Assembly (NCBI GenBank): GCA_028706715.1 | Contig: JAQTVQ010000005.1 | Span: 1 to 53,156, forward strand | Source of the DNA: Minisyncoccota bacterium | Lineage (GTDB): Bacteria; Patescibacteriota; Minisyncoccia; Minisyncoccales; JAQTVQ01 | Direction: 5' to 3' | DNA: 53,156 nucleotides | Part shown: positions 6,697-14,518 of the stretch, piece after piece | Layout of the letters: every line of letters begins with the position of its first letter | Position numbering within the stretch: the stretch's first letter is position 1 | The notes under the pieces: generated by a model | What the model was told of the DNA's origin: nothing | Databases searched by the model: none | The model's input: only the letters and a program-made list of their open reading frames with translations | Position numbers and translations under genes: made by a program

Positions 6697-8346
6697 ATGG
6701 AAATTGACTCTGCTGCCAATAAAGAGCGGCGCGCCGAAGAAAAATACAAAATGTGCTGCCATGATTTTCGCGGCGTGGTTTATGGTTCGCCAATTCCGCA
6801 GTTTGTTATCGGCGCCGATCATAAAGTTATTTACTGGAATAATGCCCTGGCAAAATACAGCGGCATTGATGAAAAGGAAGTGGTCGGAACCAATGGGCAG
6901 TGGAAAGCTTTTTACGATCAAGAACGGCCTTGTTTGGCCGATATTTTAGTGGACCAAAAAATAGAGCTTATTCCCGAATTCTATGAAGGGAAATATACCA
7001 AATCAAAATTGGTTGCTGATGCGTACGAAGCAGTTGACTACTTTCCGGGAATGAAAAAATGGCTTTTTTTCACCGCGGCGGTGATGAGAGATGACAGTGG
7101 CGAGATCATCGGCGCCGTAGAAACTTTGGAAGATATAACCGAGCGTAAGGAAGCCGAGAATCGTTTGAAGACAAAAACCGAGAAACTGCAAAAAAATGAG
7201 GAAAAATTGATTGATGCGATCAAAAAATTGGGAGAGGAAAAAGCAAAAGACGATGCAATATTGATGTCTATAGGCGACGGGTTGGTAATAACCGATAATA
7301 GCGGCGGCGTGTTGATGATGAATAATGCCTTTGAAAAAATGATCGGCTGGAGAGCGGATGAAATAACCGGCCGCTCGCTAACTGAAATAATGCCCTGCCG
7401 GGACGAAAAAGGAGATTTGGTTCCTTACGAAAAAAGATTTATTTGCAGAGTAATAGAAGGGGAGGAAACCGGAACCGCGGTGTTTTACTATACGCGAAAG
7501 GACGGCACGTGTTTCCCCGGAGCGGTTACCGTTGCAAGTATTGATTTCGGCGGCGAAAAGCTCGGCGCTGTTTCGGTAATTCGCGATGTTACCAAGGAGA
7601 TAGAACTTGATCGCGCAAAAAGCGAATTCATATCTTTGGCGTCGCACCAGCTGCGCGATGCTCCGACAGCTATCAGATGGTCCACCGAAGCTTTGTTGTC
7701 GGGCATTGCGGGAGAATTGGGAGCAAAGCAAAGGGAATATATTGAAGAGATTTCCCGATGCAACAAGAGCGCCATCGGACTGATAAATGATCTTCTTAAT
7801 GTGTCGCGCCTTGATTTGGGCACCTTTATTGTTGACACTAAAAAAATCTCTCTTGTTGAAATTTGCGAAAGCGAGTTAAAACAGTTTGAAACGCTGATAA
7901 AAGATAAAAGCCTTGAAATAGCGAAAAACTTTTCGTCCGATGTTTCCGAAATAGAAGCTGATCCGCAATTAGTACAGATAATTTTCCAAAATTTAATATC
8001 TAACGCGATATACTATACTCCAGCGAAGGGGAGAATAAGCTTGGCTTTGTCTTTATCTGATGCCGATACCGCATTGTTTTCCATAACGGATACCGGTTTG
8101 GGAATTCCCGAGGAACAAAAGCCGAAAATTTTTGGCAGAATGTTCAGGGCCAGCAATGCTAAAAAAGCGCGGGCGGGCGGAAGCGGGCTTGGTCTTTATG
8201 TAATCAAGCAGATTACGGCTCAAGTTGGATGGAGCATTGGTTTTAAATCCAAGGAAAACGAGGGGACGACCTTTTATGTTGAAATTCCTCTATCGGGAAT
8301 GCCTAAGCGCGACGGACAAACAAAGCTGACAAAAGGCCTTGCGTAA
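6697..8346 (+). CDS. PAS-PAS sensor histidine kinase, soluble
   Basis: A 549-residue two-component kinase without membrane segments. Order: PAS domain about 27-150, coiled linker 150-185, second PAS about 185-300, HisKA dimerisation domain with phospho-acceptor His317 in ASHQLRDAPTAIRW, then an HATPase with the N box around NLISNAIYYTP, G1 DTGLGIP and G2 GGSGLGLYV. It should autophosphorylate in response to a cytoplasmic signal (ligand unknown) and pass phosphate to the receiver at 8420. Odd: the usual LRTPLT after the histidine is LRDAPT, which could alter phosphatase or transfer activity. The gene pair lies between 20-bp inverted repeats. Confidence 0.93.
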   Translation: MEIDSAANKERRAEEKYKMCCHDFRGVVYGSPIPQFVIGADHKVIYWNNALAKYSGIDEKEVVGTNGQWKAFYDQERPCLADILVDQKIELIPEFYEGKYTKSKLVADAYEAVDYFPGMKKWLFFTAAVMRDDSGEIIGAVETLEDITERKEAENRLKTKTEKLQKNEEKLIDAIKKLGEEKAKDDAILMSIGDGLVITDNSGGVLMMNNAFEKMIGWRADEITGRSLTEIMPCRDEKGDLVPYEKRFICRVIEGEETGTAVFYYTRKDGTCFPGAVTVASIDFGGEKLGAVSVIRDVTKEIELDRAKSEFISLASHQLRDAPTAIRWSTEALLSGIAGELGAKQREYIEEISRCNKSAIGLINDLLNVSRLDLGTFIVDTKKISLVEICESELKQFETLIKDKSLEIAKNFSSDVSEIEADPQLVQIIFQNLISNAIYYTPAKGRISLALSLSDADTALFSITDTGLGIPEEQKPKIFGRMFRASNAKKARAGGSGLGLYVIKQITAQVGWSIGFKSKENEGTTFYVEIPLSGMPKRDGQTKLTKGLA

Positions 8347-8419
8347 GCGGCAACAAGGACGGAAGAAGTTTCTTGCCAATATAATTTTTCAGGCTTGGCA
8401 GCCTGATAATTTTACCAAG

Positions 8420-8794
8420 ATGAGCATTAAAAAGAAAATTCTAATAATTGATGACGAGGTTTTTTTGGCGAATGTTTTGAGCGAGCAGCTTGCGCAAGAA
8501 GGCTATGTTTGCGATATTGCCGGGGATGGCAGAGAAGGATTGGAAAAAAGCTTGTCAATCAATCCTGATCTTATCATCCTTGACCTAATAATGCCGGTGA
8601 TGGACGGGTTTACAATGATAGAGAGATTGCGCGCCGACAATCGCGGTAAAAAGATTCCGGTAATTGTTTTATCAAATATTAATAATGCCAAGACTGTAGA
8701 AGAAATGCGTTCTAAAGGCGCGCAGGAGTATTTGGTCAAAGTCAATAATTCTCTTACCGATATCGTAGCGGCGGTAAGCAAGCTGTTGAAATAA
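8420..8794 (+). CDS. Response regulator, receiver domain only
   Basis: A 124-residue CheY-like receiver starting at MSIKKKILIIDDE. An earlier in-frame start at 8339 would overlap the kinase gene and add 27 unconserved residues, so the ATG at 8420 is preferred. The acidic pocket is Asp11-Asp12, the phosphorylation site is Asp55 (LDLIMP), the switch Ser is in VLSN, and the conserved Lys is in YLVKV. There is no output domain, so it signals by protein-protein contact or relays phosphate. It is the likely partner of the PAS kinase 73 bases upstream. Confidence 0.92.
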   Translation: MSIKKKILIIDDEVFLANVLSEQLAQEGYVCDIAGDGREGLEKSLSINPDLIILDLIMPVMDGFTMIERLRADNRGKKIPVIVLSNINNAKTVEEMRSKGAQEYLVKVNNSLTDIVAAVSKLLK

Positions 8795-8847
8795 TTTATA
8801 CGCAAGCAGTTAAATTTTGTAATTGTGCGAAGAGCGGGGAGGCCAAG

Positions 8848-8867
8848 AAATGGTGGCTGACCCCATT
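8848..8867 (+). repeat. 20-bp inverted repeat, right copy
   Basis: AAATGGTGGCTGACCCCATT matches the reverse complement of 6557-6576 without mismatch. Together the copies enclose the kinase and receiver genes. This copy lies just before the TspO-like gene. Confidence 0.7.
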
Positions 8868-8888
8868 ATAACCATTATAATTAAAATT

Positions 8889-9671
8889 ATGAAAAACATA
8901 TTTTTAAAAATTATTGCAGGAATTGCTTATGTTGCGATGATAACGGTAAATTTTTTGGCCAATAGCTTGCCGATTAATAACCGTTCAACCGGCGACATAT
9001 CAAATGCCTATCCCAATCTTTTTGCGCCGGCCGGCTTGGCTTTTTCCATTTGGGGATTAATATATCTTTTGCTCGGCGGTTATACGCTTTACCAATTTAC
9101 AAAAAAAAGTCCGCAAAAAGAAGGATTGTTTGAAAAAATAAATACTTTTTTTGTCGCTACGTCTTTGGCCAACATTTTGTGGATATTTGCTTGGCACTAT
9201 GATCGTATCGGCATCTCGGTTCTAATAATGGCGGCCTTGCTTTTCTTTCTTGTCAAAATCGCCGACATTCTTCGCGTTGAGCAATTTACTTTTGCGGAGA
9301 AGATTTTTATCCGCGCGCCCTTTAGCGTTTATTTTGGCTGGATTACCGTGGCGGCAATTGCCAATATAACGGTATTTTTGGTGAGTATCGGCTGGAAAGG
9401 ATTTGGCCTCGCTGACTTTATTTGGACAAGCATTATTTTGCTTGTCGGCGCCTTTATTGGAATTTTGAGAATGCGCAAAGATAAAAATATCGTTTACGGC
9501 ATGGTGCTGGTTTGGGCATATTTTGGAATACTGCTTAAGCATTTGTCAGCCAATGGTTTTAACGGAAAATATCCGAGCGTCATTGCCTCTGTAATTATAT
9601 GTTTGGCTTTATTTGGATTTTTCGCGGGAAAAATATTTTTTAAAAAATCTTTAGGACAGGCACCAGAATAA
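8889..9671 (+). CDS. TspO/MBR-related tryptophan-rich membrane protein
   Basis: A 260-residue, strongly hydrophobic protein with about seven to eight predicted membrane helices. The N-terminal block with STGDISNAYPNLF then PAGLAFSIWGLIYLLL is typical of the long TspO/MBR-related family often called tryptophan-rich sensory protein; Trp residues recur in the helices. Ligand and role are unknown for this subfamily; TspO proteins bind porphyrins and sterols. The ATG at 8889 (MKNIFLK) fits the first helix; the earlier in-frame start at 8823 would put the repeat inside the gene. It stands alone between the receiver and the slipin. Confidence 0.72.
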   Translation: MKNIFLKIIAGIAYVAMITVNFLANSLPINNRSTGDISNAYPNLFAPAGLAFSIWGLIYLLLGGYTLYQFTKKSPQKEGLFEKINTFFVATSLANILWIFAWHYDRIGISVLIMAALLFFLVKIADILRVEQFTFAEKIFIRAPFSVYFGWITVAAIANITVFLVSIGWKGFGLADFIWTSIILLVGAFIGILRMRKDKNIVYGMVLVWAYFGILLKHLSANGFNGKYPSVIASVIICLALFGFFAGKIFFKKSLGQAPE

Positions 9672-9785
9672 ATAGCCGTTATCTTTTAAGCGAAGTAGTT
9701 TCGGCGAAATGGCGGCTGGATTTCATAGAGAATTTTATTGTGATATTATATAAAAAAATAATTATTAAGATAAAATTTTGAAAAT

Positions 9786-10568
9786 ATGTTGGGACAATTT
9801 TTAGCAATAACAGCGGTAATAATCGTCTTGATTTCAATCAGGCAGGTTAACCAGTATCAAAAAGGAGTTAAGTTTATGTTCGGCAAGTATGTCGGATTGA
9901 TGAACCCTGGCTGGCGTTTGGTTTTTCCAATAATTCAATCCTACCAAAAAGTGGATTTAAGGGTGAAAGCGGTTGATGTGCCTAATCAAGAAGCGATCAC
10001 CGGAGACAATATTTCAGTTGGAGTTAATGCGGTTATTTATTATAAAGTGGTTGAAGCGAGCAAAGCTATTTTGGAAGTTGAAAATTTTTATTACGCTATT
10101 TCCCAGCTGGCTCAAACAACAATGAGGAACGTTATCGGCCAAGTTGACTTGGACGGGCTGCTTTCCCAAAGGGATAAAGTTTCTGAAAATATCAGAAAAA
10201 TTATTGATAACGCAACTGATCCATGGGGCATCAAAGTTTTAAATGTTGAGCTGAAAGACATTGTTTTGCCGGAAGAAATGAAAAGGGTTATCGGCAAGCA
10301 GGCTGAAGCTGAAAGAGAAAAAAGATCAATGATTATTAAAGCCGAAGGAGAAGTCATTGCCGCCAATAACATGGCCAAGGCCGCCCAAACTTTGTCGGGA
10401 GCTGAAGGCGCTCTCCATTTGAGAACGCTTCAGTCAATCAACGATATAAGCTCCGATCAATCAAATACAATTGTTTTTGCGATGCCTTTGGAAGTTTTAA
10501 GAGCCGTTGAAGGATTTAATAAGACAAAAAAAGAAGAGAGGAAAGAAACGAGCCAAAACGGCCAATAA
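9786..10568 (+). CDS. Slipin (stomatin/Band 7, SPFH-domain membrane protein)
   Basis: A 260-residue SPFH protein. One N-terminal membrane segment (about 3-20) is followed by the Band 7 domain with RQVNQYQKGVKFMFGKYVG, the typical PGWRLVFP turn, VDLRVKAVDVPNQEAITGDN and the WGIKVLNVELKDIVLP strand, then a helical segment rich in Ala and Glu (about 170-215) that drives oligomerisation. Slipins form membrane scaffolds; they often sit beside NfeD, which is absent here. Terminated by the hairpin at 10608. Function in this organism is unknown beyond membrane organisation. Confidence 0.92.
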   Translation: MLGQFLAITAVIIVLISIRQVNQYQKGVKFMFGKYVGLMNPGWRLVFPIIQSYQKVDLRVKAVDVPNQEAITGDNISVGVNAVIYYKVVEASKAILEVENFYYAISQLAQTTMRNVIGQVDLDGLLSQRDKVSENIRKIIDNATDPWGIKVLNVELKDIVLPEEMKRVIGKQAEAEREKRSMIIKAEGEVIAANNMAKAAQTLSGAEGALHLRTLQSINDISSDQSNTIVFAMPLEVLRAVEGFNKTKKEERKETSQNGQ

Positions 10569-10607
10569 AATTAATGGGACAAAAATGAAAGAACTGTTAT
10601 ATAAATT

Positions 10608-10632
10608 AAAAGCCGCGAAAATCGCGGCTTTT
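10608..10632. terminator. Bidirectional intrinsic terminator
   Basis: AAAAGCCGCGA and TCGCGGCTTTT pair around a short A-rich loop. It ends the slipin gene on the plus strand and the AhpD-like operon on the minus strand. Confidence 0.85.
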
Positions 10633-10650
10633 AAAATATTTTTTTAAAGG

Positions 10651-11166
10651 TTATTCCGGAAGGATGACGAAAGCATTGTTAAACCTGTTAATGTAATTAA
10701 ACAGGCCGATCACCGAAATCAATTCCACCAATTCGGCTTCGCTCATTTTTTCTTTCATTTTGGCTAAAATTTCGGGAGAATCAAGATTTCCGTCCAAAGT
10801 AATATCTTTAACCATTTCCAAAATTTCCTTTTCTTCATCGGATACGCTGTTTAAGTTTTTTATATTATTCATTTCTTCTTCGGACGCTCCCATTTTCTTA
10901 AGCATTTTTGAAGTTACATCAACGCAGAATTCGCAGCGTAAAGTATTTGAAACAGTATAAGCTATTTTCCATTTTAGGCTTCTTTCTATTTTCCCGCTTT
11001 CCATAATGGATCCGAAGAGCGATACGAAATTTTTTAAAATTTCAGGGCGGTGAGCCATTACTTTTACCCATTCCGGAACGCTTCCGGCTTTTTCTTCAAA
11101 GTTGTTATAAACGGCTTGGGCGATTTCGTTGGCCTGCCCTTTCTCCACTGGATCTATTAATGCCAT
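10651..11166 (-). CDS. Carboxymuconolactone decarboxylase/AhpD-like protein
   Basis: A 171-residue helical protein of the CMD/AhpD fold. The redox motif is CEFC (Cys78, Cys81) in LRCEFCVDVTSKML; the His that follows the CxxC motif in AhpD (CxxCxxxH) is not present. Such proteins act as alkylhydroperoxidases or thiol-disulfide partners in defence against peroxides. It is the last gene of a reverse-strand operon after the NifX-like gene. A redox role fits the CxxC, but substrate and reductant cannot be read from the sequence. Confidence 0.82.
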   Translation of the reverse strand: MALIDPVEKGQANEIAQAVYNNFEEKAGSVPEWVKVMAHRPEILKNFVSLFGSIMESGKIERSLKWKIAYTVSNTLRCEFCVDVTSKMLKKMGASEEEMNNIKNLNSVSDEEKEILEMVKDITLDGNLDSPEILAKMKEKMSEAELVELISVIGLFNYINRFNNAFVILPE

Positions 11167-11224
11167 ATTTTTTTAAAAAGCTGCTCACAACTTCAAACCG
11201 GTTTAAGCAAACGTTTTACCGGAG

Positions 11225-11542
11225 TTATTTCGCATTGCTTTTTATTTCTTGAATTATTTGGCTTGCAATTCCTTTTTTAACATACCACTTAATTTTTCTT
11301 TCCTCCAAAGCTTTGGCCATTTTTTCTCCGATTGTTCCGGCAACAACAATGTCAACATTTTTATTCTGCATCATTTTGGCGACAGCAAAGCCGGCTCCTC
11401 CTCCGCCGACGGCAAAAGGATTTTTAATCTTTTCCAGCAAAATTCCTTTCTCGTCAAAGATAAGATAATATGGGGCGCGGCCTCCTTGATCGCTGATTTG
11501 AGCAGATTTTTCTTTATTTGTTGCCGCAATTGCTATCTTCAT
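11225..11542 (-). CDS. NifX/NifB-C-terminal-like (dinitrogenase iron-molybdenum cofactor family) protein
   Basis: A 105-residue single-domain protein of the PF02579 family: MKIAIAATNKEKSAQISDQGGRA at the start, a glycine-rich loop (FAVGGGGAGFAVAKMM), then DIVVAGTIGEKMAKALEE. In nitrogen fixers this fold carries FeMo-cofactor precursors; no nif genes are near, and stand-alone members in non-fixers are thought to bind metal-sulfur or similar small clusters. It lies between the split permease and the AhpD-like gene in one operon, suggesting metal, sulfur or redox handling. Exact cargo unknown. Confidence 0.85.
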   Translation of the reverse strand: MKIAIAATNKEKSAQISDQGGRAPYYLIFDEKGILLEKIKNPFAVGGGGAGFAVAKMMQNKNVDIVVAGTIGEKMAKALEERKIKWYVKKGIASQIIQEIKSNAK

Positions 11543-11554
11543 ATTTTTTTTTAT

Positions 11555-12064
11555 CTATTTATTTTTTATAATTTTTTCAACCAAAAAACCGTTTATCGCG
11601 GAAAAAACAATTATGTAGAAATTGATGATGATTGTGAGGGCCGCGCCGAAGTAGAAAATCATTACAGGCAAGAGAGGAAGCTTAACCGCCCTGCTGTAAA
11701 GAAAGGAAGCGATAAGGCCGTCTTTCGTTCCTTTTTCCTTGAGATCGGCAAGCAGGGGATACCACATATATATCGGGCCCGATGACGCAATTCCTCCCGC
11801 TATCGCCCACAGCCAGCCTTTAGCTCCCGCTTTTTTTCCGATCATCTTTTTTATTTTTTCAGAATCGGAAAAAAGGTTAAAAGCAAACATTAAAGCAAAA
11901 ACCAAAATAAAGGAAGGAATTATTTTTACGCAAATGGAGAAGAATTCCGTTGCGGCGTTTTTTGCAAGACCGGGACTGAAAATTGCCAATACTCCGCAAG
12001 CTCCCGTTGCGGCCAAAAGAAAAAGGTTTTCGCCGCGAATTTTTTCTAGAAAATTTTTAGTCAT
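11555..12064 (-). CDS. Permease, PF03773/COG0701-type, C-terminal half
   Basis: A 169-residue membrane protein with about four helices. It resembles the second half of the PF03773 (ArsP/YraQ-like) permeases: a helix ending in a charged SDSEKIKKMIGKKAG loop, then GWLWAIAGGIASSGPIYMWYPLLADLKEKG, then ASFLYSRAVKLPLLPVM. Its start overlaps the stop of the N-terminal half at 12061-12064 (ATGA), so the two halves are translated together and should assemble. Family members export arsenicals or other oxyanions or are uncharacterised; substrate here is unknown. Confidence 0.78.
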   Translation of the reverse strand: MTKNFLEKIRGENLFLLAATGACGVLAIFSPGLAKNAATEFFSICVKIIPSFILVFALMFAFNLFSDSEKIKKMIGKKAGAKGWLWAIAGGIASSGPIYMWYPLLADLKEKGTKDGLIASFLYSRAVKLPLLPVMIFYFGAALTIIINFYIIVFSAINGFLVEKIIKNK

Positions 12065-12501
12065 ACGGATATGATTGAAAATGTAATTAATGCCATTGCC
12101 GCCGCGGCGATTGAAGACAAAAAACTGATAATATTTCTAGTTATCGCGAATTTTTTTCCAAGCATCAAAGATTCAGCCGGGAGCTGTATAATCCCGACCG
12201 TTACCCATGCCGTGATAAAGGCTGTTACTGCAAGAAGGCTTACTCCTTTGGAGATGAGTTCTCCTCCTAGAATATAGCTTGTGACGGGGTTGCCGCTAAG
12301 AATACTTCCCAAGGCGGCTCCGATAAAGGGGTCAAGAAATTTATTGCCGCCAAAAAGGCTTGTATACATTTCTTTTGGGAAAGCGGCGATAAACACGCTT
12401 AAAAAAAGCATTGTTCCCAAAACAACCGGAAAGAATTGCCTGAACCCATTTGCGGTTTGAATGAAAGCTTTTTTAAGTTGCATTGGGCGGGGATATTTCA
12501 T
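12061..12501 (-). CDS. Permease, PF03773/COG0701-type, N-terminal half
   Basis: A 146-residue membrane protein with about four helices. The block GSILSGNPVTSYILGGEL, then LLAVTAFITAWVTVGIIQLPAE, is characteristic of the COG0701 permeases. Alone it is half the usual length (about 300-330); with the gene at 11555 it makes a full-length transporter. Upstream by seven bases is the uracil-DNA glycosylase gene, downstream the NifX-like gene. The split is a clean ATGA overlap rather than a ragged frameshift, so it looks functional. Confidence 0.8.
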   Translation of the reverse strand: MKYPRPMQLKKAFIQTANGFRQFFPVVLGTMLFLSVFIAAFPKEMYTSLFGGNKFLDPFIGAALGSILSGNPVTSYILGGELISKGVSLLAVTAFITAWVTVGIIQLPAESLMLGKKFAITRNIISFLSSIAAAAMALITFSIISV

Positions 12502-12508
12502 TGCTGTT

Positions 12509-13105
12509 TCAATCTGAAAAATCTTTTAAAAATTGAAAATCTTGCTTTAAAATATTTTTCATATTCGCGTTATAAACGGCTACGGCCGGATGGTATAGGG
12601 GGATAAGAGTAATAGCCCCGATTTTAAAGGTTTTTCCGTGAATTTTGCTTATTCCTTTTATCTCGTCTTTCAACCCGTATTTTTCCATCAGAAAAGCCGC
12701 CGCAAAATTACCCAAAGCGCAAATTGCCTTCGGTTTTATAACCTCAATCTGCTTTTCCAAGTAGGGCGTGCAGGCTTTGATTTCCTGCGATTCGGGATTG
12801 CGGTTTTGAGGAGGACGGTCTTTCAAAATATTGCAGATATAGACTTCTTCTCTTTTTAAGCGCGCCGACTCCAAAAGCTCATCCAGTATTTTTCCGGCTG
12901 CGCCGCAAAAAGGATGGCCCGTTTTGGCCTCGTTTGCCCCCGGAGCTTCTCCCACGAACATTATTTTTGCGGAATGGCTGCCTTTTCCGATTACCGGACA
13001 AAATCCGTTTTCTCTCCGGTATCGGGCAAGAGGGCATTTTTCGCAGGCTAAAACTTCGTCTTTAATTTTCTTTAATTCTTTTTCTATTTCTTGATCTTTT
13101 GGCAT
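12509..13105 (-). CDS. Uracil-DNA glycosylase, family 4-like
   Basis: A 198-residue enzyme that removes uracil from DNA in base excision repair. Motif 1 is GEAPGANEAKTGHPFCG (52-68), motif 2 HPAV (172-175), with the central RPPQNRNP block. Iron-sulfur ligands of family 4 are expected at four cysteines: Cys21 and Cys24 (CEKC) and Cys112 (KACTPYL) are present, but the third, normally KCRPP, is Asp96 (KDRPP); a cysteine occurs five residues earlier at Cys91. First gene of the reverse-strand operon with the permease halves. The enzyme family is clear; the cluster geometry is not. Confidence 0.9.
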   Translation of the reverse strand: MPKDQEIEKELKKIKDEVLACEKCPLARYRRENGFCPVIGKGSHSAKIMFVGEAPGANEAKTGHPFCGAAGKILDELLESARLKREEVYICNILKDRPPQNRNPESQEIKACTPYLEKQIEVIKPKAICALGNFAAAFLMEKYGLKDEIKGISKIHGKTFKIGAITLIPLYHPAVAVYNANMKNILKQDFQFLKDFSD

Positions 13106-13209
13106 AATTGTCTTTTAAGCTTGCTTTTTGCCATTTTAACATTTTTGATTCAATAGGTGAATTTAAAGGTTTTGACGAGAAAGTTTTTTTGGTAAGATAA
13201 AGAAAGAAT

Positions 13210-13836
13210 ATGATGTTTGAACATTATTCAAAAAACAAAAAAACATTATTTTTTATCAGCCTTTCATTTTTATTTATCGGAATCGCTTTTTTCTCTTGGC
13301 AAAAATTTTTTGAAAGCGAATCGCCGATAAGCTGTACGGCTGAAGCAAGGCTTTGTCCGGACGGATCTTACGTCGGAAGAGTATTGCCTAATTGCGATTT
13401 TGCCGAATGTCCTCCAGCCGAAAACTTTAAAAATCCTTATATGGAAAAAGCTATTGCCGACTATCTCCTGACTCAAAATGATTTTAGCTGGAAAACAAAA
13501 GAGGGCAGTTATAATTTTTGCACGATTAAAAATCTTGATCCGGAGAAAGAACTGTTTCCTCTCTATATATGGGCGCATTGCGGGGAATATGTTATGGCGG
13601 AAGGAGAACTTGAAAATTTAAGCGGATCATCGGGGCCGCTTAAGATAGATTATCCGAACGAATTGTCTTATTACGATTTGCAGAAATTTTCATACGAAGC
13701 TCCGAGAGACGGATCTTATTACTCCGAAGACATTAAAAAAATTTTTCCAGAAAAATTATGGGACAAAATTTTTAATTTTAACCGAACCGATATAATCAAA
13801 CAAAACGAAGCTAAAGCCAAGGATGAAATACCGTAA
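13210..13836 (+). CDS. Membrane-anchored secreted protein with a Cys-rich CPDGS motif
   Basis: A 208-residue protein with an N-terminal anchor (about 12-31, after KNKK) and an extracytoplasmic remainder. Residues 42-68 contain a four-cysteine motif, CTAEARLCPDGSYVGR then NCDFAECP, which recurs in exported proteins of this bacterial group and is likely disulfide-bonded. The following domain (about 75-205) has two further cysteines (NFC and AHCG) and is not recognised. It may be a cell-surface protein; function unknown. A second ATG three bases in could be the true start. Alone between a reverse operon and a small membrane protein. Confidence 0.72.
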   Translation: MMFEHYSKNKKTLFFISLSFLFIGIAFFSWQKFFESESPISCTAEARLCPDGSYVGRVLPNCDFAECPPAENFKNPYMEKAIADYLLTQNDFSWKTKEGSYNFCTIKNLDPEKELFPLYIWAHCGEYVMAEGELENLSGSSGPLKIDYPNELSYYDLQKFSYEAPRDGSYYSEDIKKIFPEKLWDKIFNFNRTDIIKQNEAKAKDEIP

Positions 13837-13906
13837 ACAAAGAAGGGGGAATAATCAAAAAGAGTAAAGGTCGGAAAAAATTATTAAATTTAAAAATATA
13901 ATTTTT

Positions 13907-14107
13907 ATGTTTTTAAAAGATTGGGCGGAGCTAAAAATTCGGAAAATGGATTGGCTGGATATGGCTATGGTAAAATGGAGCTGCGTCCTTTTTGGAATTT
14001 TGCTGGCTATCATTTTTCCGGAATTGCTGTCAATCAATGCTTGGTGGATGGCCGCATTATTTGCGGTTTTGCTGGTAAGGCCTCTTTACAGAATATATTT
14101 AAAATAG
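13907..14107 (+). CDS. Small two-helix membrane protein
   Basis: A 66-residue protein. After an amphipathic start (MFLKDWAELKIRKMDWLD) come two membrane segments, about 21-40 (MVKWSCVLFGILLAIIF) and 47-63 (WMAALFAVLLVRPLY), ending RIYLK. The composition and codon use fit a real gene; an overlapping frame at 13921 is less plausible. Similar small proteins with a DWLDMAxVK start occur in this bacterial group, but no function is known. No Shine-Dalgarno sequence is visible. Confidence 0.55.
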   Translation: MFLKDWAELKIRKMDWLDMAMVKWSCVLFGILLAIIFPELLSINAWWMAALFAVLLVRPLYRIYLK

Positions 14108-14220
14108 AAAAACGGTTGGCTGAAGAGAAAACAAACTAAGGCGAACCGAGAGATTTTCGGCAGTTTTAATTTTGCGATTTTTTATTTAAATTTAATTAAT
14201 ATTTATTGATTTCTAAAATT

Positions 14221-14511
14221 ATGAGCAATCTTTTCCTTTATATTCTTCTTTTTTTCTTTGCGATAAATTTTATCGCTTTTTTAATTATGCTGGAGGACAA
14301 AGTCCAATCCTCCAATCCGGACGCAAAAAGAATTTCGGAAGGAATGATGTTTTTTTTGGCGGCGGCCTTCGGAAGCGTTGGAGTTTACGCCGGAATGTTT
14401 GCCTTTAGGCATAAAACGCAAAAATGGTATTTTTTGATAGGGATACCGCTGTTAATGGCGCAGAATGCCGCAACCATTTATTTGGCTTATTTATTTTGGA
14501 CTGGTATATAA
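14221..14511 (+). CDS. DUF1294-family small membrane protein
   Basis: A 96-residue protein with three or four membrane segments. The order matches DUF1294: a first helix, a hydrophilic loop with DKVQSSNPDAKRISE, then GMMFFLAAAFGSVGVYAGMFAFRHKTQKWYF and IGIPLLMAQNAA. A TTG 15 bases earlier is in frame, but ATG at 14221 is preferred. Function of the family is unknown. Its stop overlaps the -10 box of the next gene. Confidence 0.8.
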   Translation: MSNLFLYILLFFFAINFIAFLIMLEDKVQSSNPDAKRISEGMMFFLAAAFGSVGVYAGMFAFRHKTQKWYFLIGIPLLMAQNAATIYLAYLFWTGI

Positions 14512-14512
14512 T
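14507..14512 (+). promoter_or_regulatory. -10 box for the UMPH-1-like gene, leaderless type
   Basis: TATAAT ends six bases before the ATG at 14519. It overlaps the stop codon of the DUF1294 gene, and no ribosome-binding site lies between. Confidence 0.45.
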
Positions 14513-14518
14513 TTTATT

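Noticed and set aside
13921-14139. 72-codon frame overlapping the small membrane protein gene
   Set aside because: The frame at 13907 has two clean membrane helices and better composition; this one looks like its shadow.
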